Below, piece after piece: positions 13,505 through 24,968 of a DNA stretch of 64,000 bases (its first letter is position 1; every line of letters begins with the position of its first letter). The stretch lies in assembly GCA_030144725.1 (NCBI GenBank), contig JASKMD010000021.1:3914825-3978824 (forward strand). Reading direction: 5' to 3'. The stretch comes from Haematococcus lacustris. Taxonomy: Eukaryota; Chlorophyta; Chlorophyceae; Chlamydomonadales; Haematococcaceae. The position numbers and the translations under genes are program-made. The notes below the pieces were generated by a model that saw only the letters and a program-made list of their open reading frames with translations, was not told where the DNA came from and did no database searches.

Positions 13505-13787
13505 TGTTGGAAGAGCACGGGCAGACGCGGACACCAGTACAGGGTAGTTACATTGATCTGCCACAACTGCTAACGCGCAACCTTGCGTCAACCTTGCGCA
13601 ACCTTGCGCCTACCTGTTGGAAGAGCACGGGCAGACGCGGACACCAGTTCAGGGTGCCTACGACTGCCGGGTGTCTGCCCTAAATACGGCAGTCACACTC
13701 GCACTCATCGCGGCCGGGCCGCTGGCAGGCACACCCTACAATCCCGGTGCTTGATCTCAACTGCACCGGGAGGGTATGCAACTAACA
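13505..13787 (-). repeat. Copia LTR (3' LTR on the element's strand)
   Basis: 283 bp, TG...CA ends (TGTTGG...CTAACA on the plus strand). It contains an internal direct repeat: TGTTGGAAGAGCACGGGCAG starts both at the LTR edge and again about 110 bp inside. The purine tract GAGTGGGAG (minus strand, 13788-13796) abuts it and fits a polypurine tract. Confidence 0.95.
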
Positions 13788-14041
13788 CTCCCACTCAGAG
13801 GTCTGGCTAGGTGAGAGCAACAACTTTGCGCTTCCAACAACTGTTTAAGCAAGCTACTGGCGGTTAGCAGGCATGCAAGCCTGAGCCAAGCAAACAACTG
13901 TGGGCAACTTCTCAGATCATGTCAACAGGCTGTTAACAGGCAAGCAGGCCTGTGCCTAGAATCCTTCCAAGCTCCAGTCCTGATTAACATTCCAGGCTGG
14001 ATACCACAGGCTGTTTCAGATCAGATAAGACCTGTGCCTGT

Positions 14042-17000
14042 TCAGCTGAACACTCCACATCCTTGCTTGCCCATGTTAAACTGGACTGCTGCCAAGGGCT
14101 TGGTGAGGATATCTGCCAGCATGCTGGAGGTGTGGCTGTAGTGGAAAGCTACCTCACCCCTGCTGATGCGCTCTCTGACAAAGTGGTGGTGCACATCTAT
14201 GTGCTTAGCCCTGGAGGTGGCCATGGGGTTGTGCAAGAGCTGAATGGCTGCTTGGTTGTCACAGCCCAGGTGCACACAGCTGGCATCCAGCTGCAGATCC
14301 CTCATGAGCTTCCGCAGCCACAGAGCCTCCTTGGCTGCGCTGGAAGCTGCCATATACTCTGCTTCTGCTGTTGACATAGCCACAGTCGGCTGCAGGCGGC
14401 TGGACCAGCTAATGGCACCCCCATTCAGAGTGAAGATATACCCAGTGGTGCTTCTGGCTGTGTCCTTGTCTCCTGCATAGTCTGCATCAGAGTAGCCCTG
14501 CAGCCCTGACACACCACCAAACAGGAGTCCTTGATCTGCTGTGCCCTTCAGATAACATAGCACACTGCAGGCAGCCAACCAGTGCTGCTTAGTGGGTGCA
14601 GACATGTGCCTGGCCAAGGCGCCCACAGCAAAAGCAATGTCTGGCCGTGTGCAGCAAGTCAGGTATAGCAGGCTGCCCACCAGGGCACTGTAATGATGCA
14701 GAGTCGTGTCCAAGGCATCCCCTTCCCTGACTAGCTTAACAGCAGGAGCCATGGGCAGAGGCTTGCTGTGAGCTGCTGACTTGCTGTTGGCTGTAACCAG
14801 CTCCTGGATGAATTTGTGCTGGTCAAGCTTGATGGTGCCCTCAGCCCTGTCTCTGGTCAGCTGCATCCCTAGGAACCACCGTGCCTCACCCAAGTCCTTC
14901 AGTTCACTGAGGACAGCTGCTTCTTCACGTAGGCCAATCCTGCGGTGTCCCCCTGCTGGGTGCACAGAAGGCAATCGTCAACATATACTAGCAGGTAGAC
15001 CATGCCGGTGCTCAGCTGCAGGGTGAACAGGGCAGGGTCTGCCTCAGAGGCCTTGAAGCCCATGCTGAGCAGCTCCTCACACAACCTGGCATGCCACGCC
15101 CTAGGAGCCTGCCTTAAACCATACAGGGCCTTCTGCAGACGGCACACAGTGTTAGTGCTGCCCTCCTCAAAGCCCTCTGGCTGCTGCACATAGATGACCT
15201 CGCCTGGCTCTAGCTTGCCGTTCAGGAAAGCTGTCTCAAAGTCTAACTGGTGAATCTCCATGTCCTCAGCTGCTGCCTTGGCTAGGAGGGTGCGCAATGT
15301 GGTGTGCTTGCTGACAGGTGCATAGACATCTCCTACATCCACACCTGATTGTTGATAGAACCCCTTTGCCACTAGCCTGGCCTTCAGCTTCTCAATGTTC
15401 CCTGCAGCATCACGCTTCACTTTGAGTACCCATTTGGTAGGCAGCACACGTGCATTGGCAGGACGCTCTTCAAGGCACCATGTTTGGTTGGCATGCAGGG
15501 AGGCCAGCTCAGCATTCATGGCTTCAATCCACAAGTCTGCCATGGGACCAGCCAGAGCCTCTGCCACAGTGGGTGTGTCATTGACAGGAGAGTCTGACAC
15601 ATTCATGGCAAACAAGTCAGAGTCCCTGAACCTCTCAGGTAGGTGCCTCTCTCTGGATGGGTTGCGCCGTGGCACGGGTGCAGCAGGTGCTTCAGGTGAG
15701 GCAGGCCGTGGGTCAGGTGCAGGAGGCATGGGCATAGAGGGGTGCACTGCAGGTGCTGCCTGTCTTTCTGTTGCTGATGTTGGGATCAGAGGAACACGGA
15801 GCGCAGGCTGTGCCAAGCCTGGTCTGGCTGCTGCTGCTGGTCTAGCAACTGCTGTTACTGGTGCTGCCGGTCTTGCTGCTGTTGGTGCTGCAGCTGATGC
15901 TGACGGTCTGACTGCTGCTGGTGCTGCTGGTGGTGCTGCAGCTGGTGCTGCTGGTCTTGCTGCTGCTGGTGCTGCAGCTGGTGCTGCTGGTCTGGCTGCT
16001 GCTGATGCTGCAGCTGGTGCTGCTGGTCTTGCTGCTGCTGGTGCTGCAGCTGGTTGTGCTCCCACTGTCTCCCTGGCTAGAGGCATAGAGCGAAGGCTGA
16101 ATCTGCCTATTCCTGGTCTGGGTAGCTTGCTGATGAGCTCCAGTTGCTGTTGGTGCCACATGTGGGAGCCTGGCTCATATCTGGCAGTGAGGCTGACTTG
16201 CTGACTGGGTTCCTGCTCACTGGGTAGAGAGTCTGAGCTGCTGCTGTCCTGATGTGCCCCTACGCCTTCCAGGGGTCTGGACTGTGGTCGCTGTGCGCTG
16301 CTGCCTGGCCTGCTGATGCTACTGCTGCTCCCACTGTCCTCAGAGCTACTGCTGCTGGTCTGCTGCAGACTGTTGCCCCCCTCAGCAGGAGCTGCTGGGG
16401 TCAGTGGCTCAGAGGGGGTTGTTGGGCTGGGTGGGAGGGGTAAGAGAAACACAGGCTGGGCTGGCTGGTCCTGCTGGCGAGTAGGCTGCAGAACTGACAG
16501 CTCATCAAACACTATGTCCTTGCTGCATGTCTCCCTGCCGCTGACCAGTACCCTGTAAGCTTTAGAGCCAGGCTCATAGCCTATGAACAGGCCTTCAACA
16601 GACTTGGCCTGCAGCTTGTTGCGCTGGTGATCAGGAACATGGAGCCAGACTCTGCAGCCAAACACTCTGAGACCCGACAGATCAGGTTTGACACCGTAGA
16701 AAGCCTCCCAAGGTGTGAGCGGCTGGCCTGACACAGGAAGCAGGCATCTGACATGATTGGCAAACTTAACTGCATGTGCCCAGAAGCTGAGTGAGATATC
16801 GGCTGAGTGGATGATGCTGCGAGCTTTCTCAAAGATGGTTCTGTTCAGGCGTTCAGCTGCACCGTTCTGCTGGGGGCTGTAGGGGGCTGAGTGCTGGTGC
16901 ACTATGCCTTTGCTGGCACTGTACTCTCTCATGCGGCTGTTGACGTATTCTGTGCCATTGTCTGTTCGGATGGCCTTGCAGCGGTAACCTGACTGGGTCT

Positions 17001-17625
17001 CAAGCTCTTCAACGACTGTTCTGACTGTGTCTGGCACCTGAGCTTTGCTGCTGATGGGCACACAGACAGACAGCTTGGTGTGTTCATCAAGGAAAGTAGC
17101 CACATACAGGCTGCCGTCTCTGGCTCTGGCATGCATAGGGCCACAGACATCCATGTGGATCAGCCCTAGGGGAGCTGTCACTGGTGCTGCATTGGGGGGT
17201 GGTCCTGCAAATGCGACATTCTTGTGCTGTTTGCCCTTGACACAGCCCACACACACAGTTGGGTCTGAGGCAGCTGCTCGGAATTGTGCAGCTGTGACAG
17301 GTACTCCTGACACCATGCCTGCTGACTGCATGCGTGCTAGAGCATCATAGGAGGTATGACACAGGCGTTGGTGCCACACCTGGGGAGAGTTGGAGGTGGT
17401 GCTGTTGGCAGAGGGCGCAGGCACGTTGGTCAGGAGCTCCAGCTTTACCCTGGGGTCAGGCTGTAGAGCTGACTGCTGGATGCCATACAGCTGCTCTACA
17501 GCCTCTGGCTCTGATTCTGTGTCAGGGCCATCTGGCATTGGAACAGCTGCCAGGATGTAAGAGTTCCTGACTTTGTGCGCGTTAACCCTGAGCATGCTGC
17601 CAAACTGATTGCAGCTGATCTGCAC
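14042..17625 (-). pseudogene. Copia pol: integrase, reverse transcriptase, RNase H (two frames)
   Basis: On the minus strand, 17625-14899 is one open frame of 908 codons and 14974-14042 continues it in another frame, so one frame break lies at about 14,900-14,940. A pre-integrase zinc-binding region (HTSYDAL ... CVGCVKGKQH) comes first. The integrase core follows with its three acidic positions (DVCGPM, RTDNGTEY and the E of GAAERLNRT). A Ser/Pro/Ala-rich linker precedes reverse transcriptase (TKWVLKVK, QLDFETAFLNG, active site YVDDCLL). RNase H has DADYAGD, STAEAEYMA and DILTKPL. This is standard Copia Pol. Against a functional element, RT and RNase H are separated by the frame break. Confidence 0.93.
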
Positions 17626-19094
17626 ACATCTCCACGGAATAGAAAGCTGCTGCCGTCATCTGTTGCAGCTGTCACTGAGATGAAGTTTTGCTTGCTGTCA
17701 GGGACATACAAAGCATGGCTGAGGAACCAGGAGCCACGCTTGGTGTTGAGGAACACGCTGCCTGACCCAATTGCCCAGACCCTGTGGCCCTCAGCTGCCA
17801 GCCTTACAGGCCTGTGCTTGTCTGGCGCAAAGGGTGTGTAGTTGTAGAAGAATTGCAGGTCCTTCAGGATGTGCTGTGAGGCACCTGAGTCAATGCAGAA
17901 GGGGCTGTATAGGTCACTGTTGAAGTTCAGTCTGGGCTGCACCATCTGCATGAGGACATCATCAAGGTCATCATCATCATCATCAGCAGTGGAGCAGGTG
18001 AACAGGCTGGCTCCCCTGGATGGGCTCTGAGCTGCTGTCCTGCCAGGGGTCTGAGCCCTGCCTCTGCTGGGGCTGGAGGTCCTGGCTGGGCTAGAGCTCC
18101 TGCCTGGACTGGGACGCCTGCCTGGGCTACTGGGTCTGGCAGGGTTGCTGAATAGGGTCCTCATGCGATTGCGCTGATCCCTGTCAAAGGTGAAACATTC
18201 AGACATGATGTGGCCAGGCTTAGCACAGTAGTTGCAGGTCAGATGAGCATGTGAGCTGACCTCCCTGGAGGACCTGTTAGGTGACTGTGCTCTGGCCTGC
18301 TGCTGCTGCTGCTGCTGCTGCTCACGAGACTGCTGAGGTAGCCTGAACCTGCCCCTGCCCCCCTGTCCGCCTGAACTACCAGCCCCCCTGCTGTCAGAAG
18401 GGGAGGAGTAGGACCAGAGTGAGGATGAGGAGGTGCTGAGTTGTTGCTGCATCTGCTTGCTGAGTAGGTCAGCCTCCTTAGTCAGCAGCACACGCTTGAT
18501 GCGCTCGACTTTTAGGTCGGCGCTGGTCTGATCATAGCGCAGCCTTTCGACTGTGCTTTCGTACTCAGGCGGTAGGGCTGCCAAAATGGCGAGCACCACT
18601 GTGGACTCAGATGTCTCGCAGTTGCAAGCTTCCAGCTCTGTAAGCAGCTACTGCAAACGCGCATAGAAGCGCGCTACTGACTCGCCGGGCTCCATGCGCA
18701 GGAGACTGAGTTGCTGCTGAAGCTGCGACTGTCGCGCGACTGACGATTCGGTGAACTGAGATTCGAGGGTTTCCCAGGCGTCTTGCGCTGAGTCTGCAGA
18801 CTTGACAGTGAAGATGTGGAGGTTGGAGACGTGCCGCTGGATAAAGGCTTTGGCTTTGCGGTCCAGCGCGCTGTCCGCGCGAGATCTGGCTAGCTCAGCA
18901 GCATACGCAGTCTGCTCTTGCTGAGTGGTGTTAGCTGCTGGCGCGGTGGGTAAGGGGGTGACGCCGTCGGCGACGACGGACCAGAGGCATGCTTCAATTA
19001 GCAGGCCTTCGGTGCGGATGCTCCAAATTGGCCAGTTGTCGTCATCGAGAATGGTGGCTTGATTGCAGGAGGCTGAAGCAGGAGAAGTTGCCAT
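17600..19094 (-). pseudogene. Copia gag and protease (in-frame TAG, then frame break)
   Basis: The ATG at 19094 opens Gag. After 148 codons an in-frame TAG (18648-18650) follows RFYARLQ, and the same frame then carries on (LLTELEACNCETSES...) through the rest of Gag, so a single nonsense change interrupts it. Downstream are a CCHC zinc knuckle (CNYCAKPGHIMSEC), an Arg/Ser/Pro-rich stretch, an Asp run, and the aspartic protease motif FCIDSGASQH. A frame break at about 17,600-17,625 separates protease from integrase. The context TAG preceded by CAG and followed by CTG resembles leaky stops, but its position in mid-Gag argues for simple decay. Confidence 0.9.
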
Positions 19095-19167
19095 CGCTGA
19101 TCGACTGGGCTGTCAACCACACGAACCCTAGCCAGCAACTTACTGGAGTCCTATCGCGCGTCAGCGC

Positions 19168-19181
19168 GTGGGCCCATAACC
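19168..19181 (-). promoter_or_regulatory. Copia primer-binding site, matches initiator tRNA-Met anticodon arm
   Basis: Immediately inside the 5' LTR (minus strand) is GGTTATGGGCCCAC. Its plus-strand complement GTGGGCCCATAACC is the anticodon stem-loop of plant-type initiator tRNA-Met (anticodon CAT), not a tRNA 3' end. This is known from Drosophila copia, where a cleaved half-tRNA primes reverse transcription. No ordinary TGG-type binding site is seen at this position. Confidence 0.8.
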
Positions 19182-19308
19182 TGTTGGAAGAGCACGGGCA
19201 GATGCGGACACCAGTTCAGGGTAGTTACATTGATCTGCCACAACTGCTAACGCGCAACCTTGCGTCAACCTTGCGCAACCTTGCGCCTACCTGTTGGAAG
19301 AGCACGGG
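19182..19308 (-). repeat. Copia 5' LTR, fragment a (left of the Gypsy insertion)
   Basis: 127 bp matching the first 127 bp of 13505-13787. It stops in the middle of the second internal TGTTGGAAGAGCACGGG at the Gypsy target duplication ACGGG (19304-19308). Confidence 0.96.
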
Positions 19309-19677
19309 TGTAACAGGCTGGATGGGTAACCAGGATGAATGCGAGGTTATTTTGTTTCCCATGCAGGATTCTAGTGTGACTTGTGAAACACTGTGTTTTT
19401 AAGCTGAGATCCGTTTTGATTCGGGGAGTAAGTTGTAAGCAAGTGCTGCTCTTCTGCTCCAACGTCCCCGTCATTTACAAGTCCCAGATTCAACTCGGCT
19501 CGCCACTTGCAAGAGTACGTGTGCAGCCAGCGTCTCTGATCGCAGCCACAGCATCTAGTAGTGGTTGTCTAAGTCTGTAGCTGCTTTAGCCGCATAAGCG
19601 ACAGCTAATCAGCCCAGCCAGTTCAAAAACCCTAAAGTTGCAGCCATGCATACTGGGTACCTGGCTGTACTGTAACA
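19309..19677 (+). repeat. Gypsy 5' LTR
   Basis: 369 bp, beginning TGTAACAGG and ending CTGTAACA, with the 7-mer TGTAACA at both ends. It reads identically to 24969-25337. Confidence 0.97.
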
Positions 19678-19679
19678 CT

Positions 19680-19697
19680 TGGTTTCCCTGTATTCGA
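19680..19697 (+). promoter_or_regulatory. Gypsy primer-binding site
   Basis: TGGTTTCCCTGTATTCGA starts two bases after the 5' LTR. The leading TGG (complement of CCA) and the TTCGA at T-loop distance fit an 18-nt match to a tRNA 3' end. I cannot say which tRNA. Confidence 0.6.
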
Positions 19698-20332
19698 TCA
19701 TCCCTGTGCAGTGAGCGCCAATCCAGAGACCGTCACTGATCTTGTCGACGAGCTTGAATCTCTGGAAGCGCCACCAGCGAACCCACCTCCAGAACGACCT
19801 ACTCGAGCGGCCATTCCCTACCCATCCTTCAGTTCGGGTCCGGTTCAAGGTCGTGGTACTGGACGGTTGGCCCACCAGTCCGGTCCTTCCCGCGGAAGAG
19901 GCAGGAGCACACCTGGCACTAGCGCCAGAGCTGCGCACTCTGTCACTGCTGAACCTGATTGCACACACTGCCAGTACTATAAGCCGACAATGCCAAAGCC
20001 GAGCTGCAGCAACGCCTAGACGCATTTGTGCAGCGCAGTTTGACTCCACATCATTACCTGCCCCAGCAGAGCGCACCGCATTACCTGCCCCAGCAGAGCG
20101 CACCGCATTACCTGCCCCAGCAGAGCGCACCGCATTACCTGCCCCAGCAGAGCGCACAGCAGTTTTACAGTGCACCGACTTTCCCGCAGTTTGCACCTGT
20201 GCCCTGCGAGTTCTTTGTCCCACCCACACCACCCGCACTGCCTGCACCTCCTGCGCCAGCACAGTCCCATAACTCAATAGGCTTCCACCTCCGCAAGGCA
20301 TATAAGGCTCCACGTCAGAACTAGGCACCAAC
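19698..20332 (+). other. Gypsy leader with four 27-bp repeats
   Basis: 635 bp between primer site and gag. Positions about 20047-20158 hold four copies of a 27-bp unit (core GCATTACCTGCCCCAGCAGA). Overlapping frames are open here (for example 19711-20019, rich in Pro, Gly and Arg), but none starts with a good ATG. It could be an N-terminal Gag extension reached by splicing or recoding, or simply untranslated leader. Confidence 0.55.
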
Positions 20333-21199
20333 ATGGCACAGCCCAACCCCCTGGACCCTCTGCTAATGACATGGAATGCTGTAGGAGTGGAGATGCAAAG
20401 GGTAGCCCAGAGCAATGCCAACCTAGCTGCTGCCAAAGGCAATAGGCCTGCCATGTCTGGTCTAGTGAAGCTGAGTGAGGTGAAGGCATTTGACGGCAAG
20501 GGGGATGTGTCAGGTTTCCTGTTCCAAGTGGAGGATGTGTACTCTCTGTATCAGAACCTGACTGATGCCCAGAAGATAGTGTCAGCCAGTGTAAGACTCT
20601 CAGGCCTGGCTCTCTCCTGGTATCGCTCGGCACGGGCTGACAGCAACATGACATGGCAAAGCTTCAAAACTGGCATCAAAGCAGCCTTCATCAGCAAATC
20701 AGAGGCAGCTAAAGCCAGGGACATGCTCCATGAGGCTAAGCAGAAGCAGAACCAGTCGGCCCTGTCCTTTGCCATGCACCTGAGAAGCCTGTTCATGCAA
20801 ATCCCCAGCATCACGGATGACGAGCAGCTGGACCGCTTCAGGCGAGGCCTACACCCTGCCCTGCGTGCCATGGTAGATGTGCAATCACCTGATACCTTTG
20901 AGAAGGCAGTCAACATTGCAGTGGCACATGACTCAGCCTACAGGGATGCAGGAGTATCTACAGCCACCCCAATGCAACTGGGAGCCATGTTCAGACCAGC
21001 AGCGAGCAGCAGCAGCAGCAGCTCCGCACCCAAAGCTGCACCCCGCACTGAAGCGGAGAAGAAAGTGTTCGGCAAGCTGACTGACGAGGAAAAGGCAGAT
21101 TACACCGCGAAGAACAAATGCACCTTCTGTCGCGAGGAAGGCCATGTATACCGTGACTGCAAGCACCCTCGTCGCAATAAGTTTGTACCAAAAAAATAG
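20333..21199 (+). CDS. gag: Gypsy Gag polyprotein
   Basis: 288 codons from the ATG at 20333 to TAG at 21197-21199. The N-terminal ~200 residues fit the retrotransposon Gag fold (landmarks [28 protein letters not shown] and the basic stretch around AKARDML). A Ser run and a Lys/Glu-rich stretch follow, then one CCHC zinc knuckle near residue 262 ([14 protein letters not shown]) and a basic tail. It would form the virus-like particle and bind element RNA. The final codons CCA AAA AAA TAG overlap a -1 frameshift heptamer that allows Gag-Pol synthesis. The start choice rests on the first good ATG in frame after the leader repeats. Confidence 0.93.
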   Translation: MAQPNPLDPLLMTWNAVGVEMQRVAQSNANLAAAKGNRPAMSGLVKLSEVKAFDGKGDVSGFLFQVEDVYSLYQNLTDAQKIVSASVRLSGLALSWYRSARADSNMTWQSFKTGIKAAFISKSEAAKARDMLHEAKQKQNQSALSFAMHLRSLFMQIPSITDDEQLDRFRRGLHPALRAMVDVQSPDTFEKAVNIAVAHDSAYRDAGVSTATPMQLGAMFRPAASSSSSSSAPKAAPRTEAEKKVFGKLTDEEKADYTAKNKCTFCREEGHVYRDCKHPRRNKFVPKK

Positions 21200-21223
21200 T
21201 CACTGCGGCAGTACACTGCCGCA
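21190..21223 (+). promoter_or_regulatory. -1 programmed ribosomal frameshift signal (A AAA AAA, 7-nt spacer, hairpin)
   Basis: The gag frame ends A AAA AAA TAG: the slippery heptamer is 21190-21196 in the correct 0-frame register and the stop is the next codon. After the spacer TAGTCAC (21197-21203) comes TGCGGCAGTACACTGCCGCA (21204-21223), a perfect GC-rich hairpin. Slipping back one base puts the ribosome at 21196 in the pol frame, which is open from there to 24831. Heptamer, spacer length and stem all match the textbook arrangement. Confidence 0.85.
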
Positions 21224-24200
21224 AGGCGCCAAGCACAACACCTGCTGAGAGCACTATCACCCCAGCACCAGTAGAGCCGCGGTTCCAAATCACTAAGCTA
21301 GCCACAACACAGCCAGACGCTCAGTCTGAGAGTGCACTGCTCATCTTTGCTGGCAACTACAAGGGACAGCCGGTTCGCATACTGGTAGACGGGGGAGCTA
21401 CCGCGTCTTTCATCGACAGCGAGTTTTGCATGCGCCATGACTTGCACACAGCAGAAAAGCATGACCCTGATCACATCCGCCTTGCTGATGGTCATCAGCA
21501 AGAGAGTTCCGCAATGATCCCTGAAGCTCGCTTCCGTATGGGCAGCTATAAAGGAGAACAAACGCTGCATTGCACACGGCTGCATGGATTTGACATCATC
21601 CTAGGCAAGCCGTGGCTAGCACACATAAACCCACGCATCGACTGGAAGCACAACATCATGACCTTCCAGCATGCTGGCAAAAAGCACACCCTGAGGCCCC
21701 CACCAGCCCCCAGAGACCCTGATCTAGACAAGTACACCATTAGCACAGCAGGCCTACGCGTTGCTGTCCGCACAAAACAACCCATGTTCATGGTCTCCAT
21801 CACACCAGCTGATCAACCAGCTGAGAATCATCAGGTCATGGACTGCACACCAGTGTTGAAGGAGTTTACCTCCGTCTTCCCTGAGGACCTGCCATCTGGA
21901 TTGCCGCCAGCTAGGGCAGTTGATCACCGCATAGACCTTGAGCCTAACAAGAGACCACCTGTGAGATCTACATACGCCATGTCTACCCTTGAGCTGGCTG
22001 AGTTAAAACAGCAGATCACGGAGATGCAAGAGAAAGGCTTCATCAGACCCAGCACCTCACCCTATGGCTCAGGAGTGCTATTTGTGCGCAAGAAAGACGG
22101 TACATTCCGCATGTGCATTGATTACAGGCCACTGAACCGCATCACCATCAAAAACAGATACCCGCTTCCACGCATTGACAACCTGCTGGATAGGCTGCAT
22201 GGAGCCTCAGTGTTCAGCAAGATAGATTTACGCCAGGGGTATCACCAGATACGCATTGCCCCTGAGGACATTCCTAAAACAGCATTTCGCACACGGTATG
22301 GCCACTTCGAGTTTACTGTCATGCCATTCGGTCTGTGCAATGCCCCAGCTACTTTTCAACGGCTCATGAATGACATTTTCCGTCAGGAGCTAGACGACTG
22401 TGTGATTGTATACCTGGATGACATCTTGATATTCTCACGCTCCCATGCAGACCATGCACAGCACCTGCGGCGGGTACTAGGCCTGCTGCAAGAACACAAG
22501 CTGTATGCTAAGCTATCTAAGTGTGAGTTTGGATTGAGTCAAACAGAGTTCCTAGGACACATCATCTCATCCACCGGCATCGCATGTGACCCTAAAAAGA
22601 TCACTGCTGTCGAGACCTGGCCTGTCCCCACTACAGTACAAGACGTGCGTAGCTTCTTGGGGCTTGCTAACTTCTACCGCCGCTTTGTCAAAAACTTTGC
22701 TGACATTGCTGCACCACTGACGGCTCTCACTCAGGCTGATGGACACGACAAGCAGGGCAAAGTGGCATGGGGGCCAGCCCAGCAGTCAGCTTTTGAAGCT
22801 TTGAAGACAGCTCTCACCTCGGCACCGGTGCTCATAGCGCCAGATCCTGCACAATCATACACACTGCGCTGTGACGCCTCTGGCATTGGCATAGGGGCCG
22901 TGCTATCACAGGGCAAGGGACCTGCTGAACGCGTAGTTGCTTACCATTCAAGGAAGCTGCTGCCAGCAGAGCGTAACTATCCCACACATGAACAGGAGCT
23001 TCTGTCCATGGTGGAGGCACTGAAAGTCTGGAGACATTACCTGCTAGGTGTTCACTTCACGCTGCTCACAGACAATTGGGCTAACAAGCACCTGCAATCA
23101 CAGCCAAACCTAGACAGTAGGAGGCAAGCAAGATGGATGGAAGTTTTGCAGGACTATAACTGCAGCATCGACCACATTCCTGGCAAGCACAACATGGTGG
23201 CGGACGCGCTATCACGCAGGCCAGACTATCAAGTGTACACCCAGACCCTGGAGTTGCACGCACTCACCACAACGGGCACCAGCGCCCAGGGACACGAGAC
23301 GCAAGTCTCCTTCGCCCCGCACATACTGCAAAAGATCGGAGAAACCGCATCTGCAGACGCACAGTACCAGCGCTATCACGCGGCTGCACTGGCTGGCAAA
23401 GCACGCCAGTTTATCATCAGGGACAATCAGCTTTACCACACAGGGCGGGGGTCAGTCAAGCTGTATATTCCAGTAGGACCACTCCGCACCGACCTGCTGT
23501 GCGAGGCACACGATATACCCATCTCAGGCCACCTAGGAAGGGACAAGACCTACGCACGGCTATCCCGCCTATACTTCTGGCCGCGCATGGCTGCGTCAGT
23601 GCATGATTATGTTCGCACATGTCTTGCCTGCCAGCGTAACAAGTCCAACACACAACGACCCATTGGCTTATTGCAGTCTCTGCCTGTGCCCCAGCACCGT
23701 TGGGAACATGTCAGTCTGGATCTGATCACCCAGCTGCCTAATACCACTGCTGGCCACGATGCCATTGCTGTCTTTGTGGACAAACTCACCAAAATGATTC
23801 ATGCTGTACCCACCACCACAACAGTTACAGCATCCACTCTGGCTCGTCTCTTTTTCGACAATGTTTTCCGGCTGCACGGCCTACCCAAGGTCATTGTGTC
23901 AGACCGAGACCCACGTTTCACTTCTATCTTCTGGCAAGAACTGTTCAAGCTCACTGGCACACACCTCAACATGTCCACTGCCAACCACCCACAAACAGAT
24001 GGGCAGACCGAGCGTGCTAACCGCACACTTGAGGACATGCTGCGTAATTTTGTATCGCCACACCATGATGACTGGGACCAGCACCTTACAGCTGCTGAGT
24101 TTGCATACAACGCATCTGTCCAGGCAAGCACAGGGTACAGCCCGTTCCGCCTCAACTCTGGACAAGAACCTTACACACCACTAACCCTAGCAGCACCACA

Positions 24201-24831
24201 CGTCAGTGAGCCAGGAGACAATGAGTCAGCAGCAGCCTACGTGCACCGCATGGCAGCTGACCTGGCATCAGCTACCCACCACCTTGTGAAAGCACAAGAG
24301 AGGCAGACGACCAATGCAAACAAGAAGCGTAGTGACCACACCTTTGTAGTGGGAGACATGGTATACCTGGCCCACTCTTTCTTTGCTCACTCACAGCCAG
24401 CAAACGCCACTGCTGACAATGCCACACGCAAGTTCCTACCCAGGCAACACGGCCCATTCAAAGTCCTGGAGATTGTCACACCTGTCGCCCTCAAACTGCA
24501 GTTTCCACCAGCATGGAGCAACATGCATCCTGTTGTGCATGTCTCGCACGTGAAAGTGCACAACGACGGCTCCGCTGAGTTCCCCACACGCAACCCTGAT
24601 CCACCGCCTGAACCTGAACTCATCGATGGCGAGGAACATTTTGAAGTACAAGAGATTCGTAACCACCGCTTCCAGCGAGGCAAATTGCAATTGCAGGTCA
24701 AGTGGCTGGGACACCCCGACCATGAGAACAGCTGGCTACCGTACACACAGCTGCAAGAAGACCTGACCAAGCGCTTTCTGAACAAGATCGTCAAGAATTA
24801 TGCTATGCGTACCAGCCTAAGCAGTGGATGA
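21196..24831 (+). CDS. pol: Gypsy Pol polyprotein (protease, RT, RNase H, integrase, chromodomain)
   Basis: Open in the -1 frame from the frameshift site; the first ATG is only at 21430, after the protease active site, so translation should be by frameshift. Domains in order: aspartic protease ([13 protein letters not shown] near 21376-21417, where the usual D-S/T-G is D-G-G), reverse transcriptase ([29 protein letters not shown] at about 22411), RNase H ([25 protein letters not shown] where TDHK is usual), H2C2 integrase zinc finger (HLGRDKTY ... CLACQRNK), integrase core with [15 protein letters not shown] and the E of GQTERANRT, and a C-terminal chromodomain (about 24628-24790, [15 protein letters not shown]). 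The chromodomain places it among chromoviruses, which target chromatin. Confidence 0.95.
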   Translation: MVTAAVHCRKAPSTTPAESTITPAPVEPRFQITKLATTQPDAQSESALLIFAGNYKGQPVRILVDGGATASFIDSEFCMRHDLHTAEKHDPDHIRLADGHQQESSAMIPEARFRMGSYKGEQTLHCTRLHGFDIILGKPWLAHINPRIDWKHNIMTFQHAGKKHTLRPPPAPRDPDLDKYTISTAGLRVAVRTKQPMFMVSITPADQPAENHQVMDCTPVLKEFTSVFPEDLPSGLPPARAVDHRIDLEPNKRPPVRSTYAMSTLELAELKQQITEMQEKGFIRPSTSPYGSGVLFVRKKDGTFRMCIDYRPLNRITIKNRYPLPRIDNLLDRLHGASVFSKIDLRQGYHQIRIAPEDIPKTAFRTRYGHFEFTVMPFGLCNAPATFQRLMNDIFRQELDDCVIVYLDDILIFSRSHADHAQHLRRVLGLLQEHKLYAKLSKCEFGLSQTEFLGHIISSTGIACDPKKITAVETWPVPTTVQDVRSFLGLANFYRRFVKNFADIAAPLTALTQADGHDKQGKVAWGPAQQSAFEALKTALTSAPVLIAPDPAQSYTLRCDASGIGIGAVLSQGKGPAERVVAYHSRKLLPAERNYPTHEQELLSMVEALKVWRHYLLGVHFTLLTDNWANKHLQSQPNLDSRRQARWMEVLQDYNCSIDHIPGKHNMVADALSRRPDYQVYTQTLELHALTTTGTSAQGHETQVSFAPHILQKIGETASADAQYQRYHAAALAGKARQFIIRDNQLYHTGRGSVKLYIPVGPLRTDLLCEAHDIPISGHLGRDKTYARLSRLYFWPRMAASVHDYVRTCLACQRNKSNTQRPIGLLQSLPVPQHRWEHVSLDLITQLPNTTAGHDAIAVFVDKLTKMIHAVPTTTTVTASTLARLFFDNVFRLHGLPKVIVSDRDPRFTSIFWQELFKLTGTHLNMSTANHPQTDGQTERANRTLEDMLRNFVSPHHDDWDQHLTAAEFAYNASVQASTGYSPFRLNSGQEPYTPLTLAAPHVSEPGDNESAAAYVHRMAADLASATHHLVKAQERQTTNANKKRSDHTFVVGDMVYLAHSFFAHSQPANATADNATRKFLPRQHGPFKVLEIVTPVALKLQFPPAWSNMHPVVHVSHVKVHNDGSAEFPTRNPDPPPEPELIDGEEHFEVQEIRNHRFQRGKLQLQVKWLGHPDHENSWLPYTQLQEDLTKRFLNKIVKNYAMRTSLSSG

Positions 24832-24953
24832 AACAGTCCAAGAGTCCTGCCTGATGTTCTGCATGCCTGCTCTGCCTGCTTTGCCTGATCTGCCTGCTTT
24901 GCCTGCTCTGCATGTCATACCTGTTTTTTATGAAGCTACGGGACGTAGCTCTG

Positions 24954-24968
24954 CGGGGAAGGGGAGAG
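24954..24968 (+). promoter_or_regulatory. Gypsy polypurine tract
   Basis: CGGGGAAGGGGAGAG lies directly against the first base of the 3' LTR, the expected place and composition for plus-strand priming. Confidence 0.85.

Noticed and set aside
15395..16204. 269-codon plus-strand Ala/Gly-rich frame
   Set aside because: Antisense shadow of the Ser/Pro/Ala-rich linker of Copia Pol on the minus strand.
18630..18660. TAG in Copia gag as programmed readthrough
   Set aside because: The stop falls inside the Gag domain, not at a Gag/Pol border, and two other frame breaks show the element is decaying.
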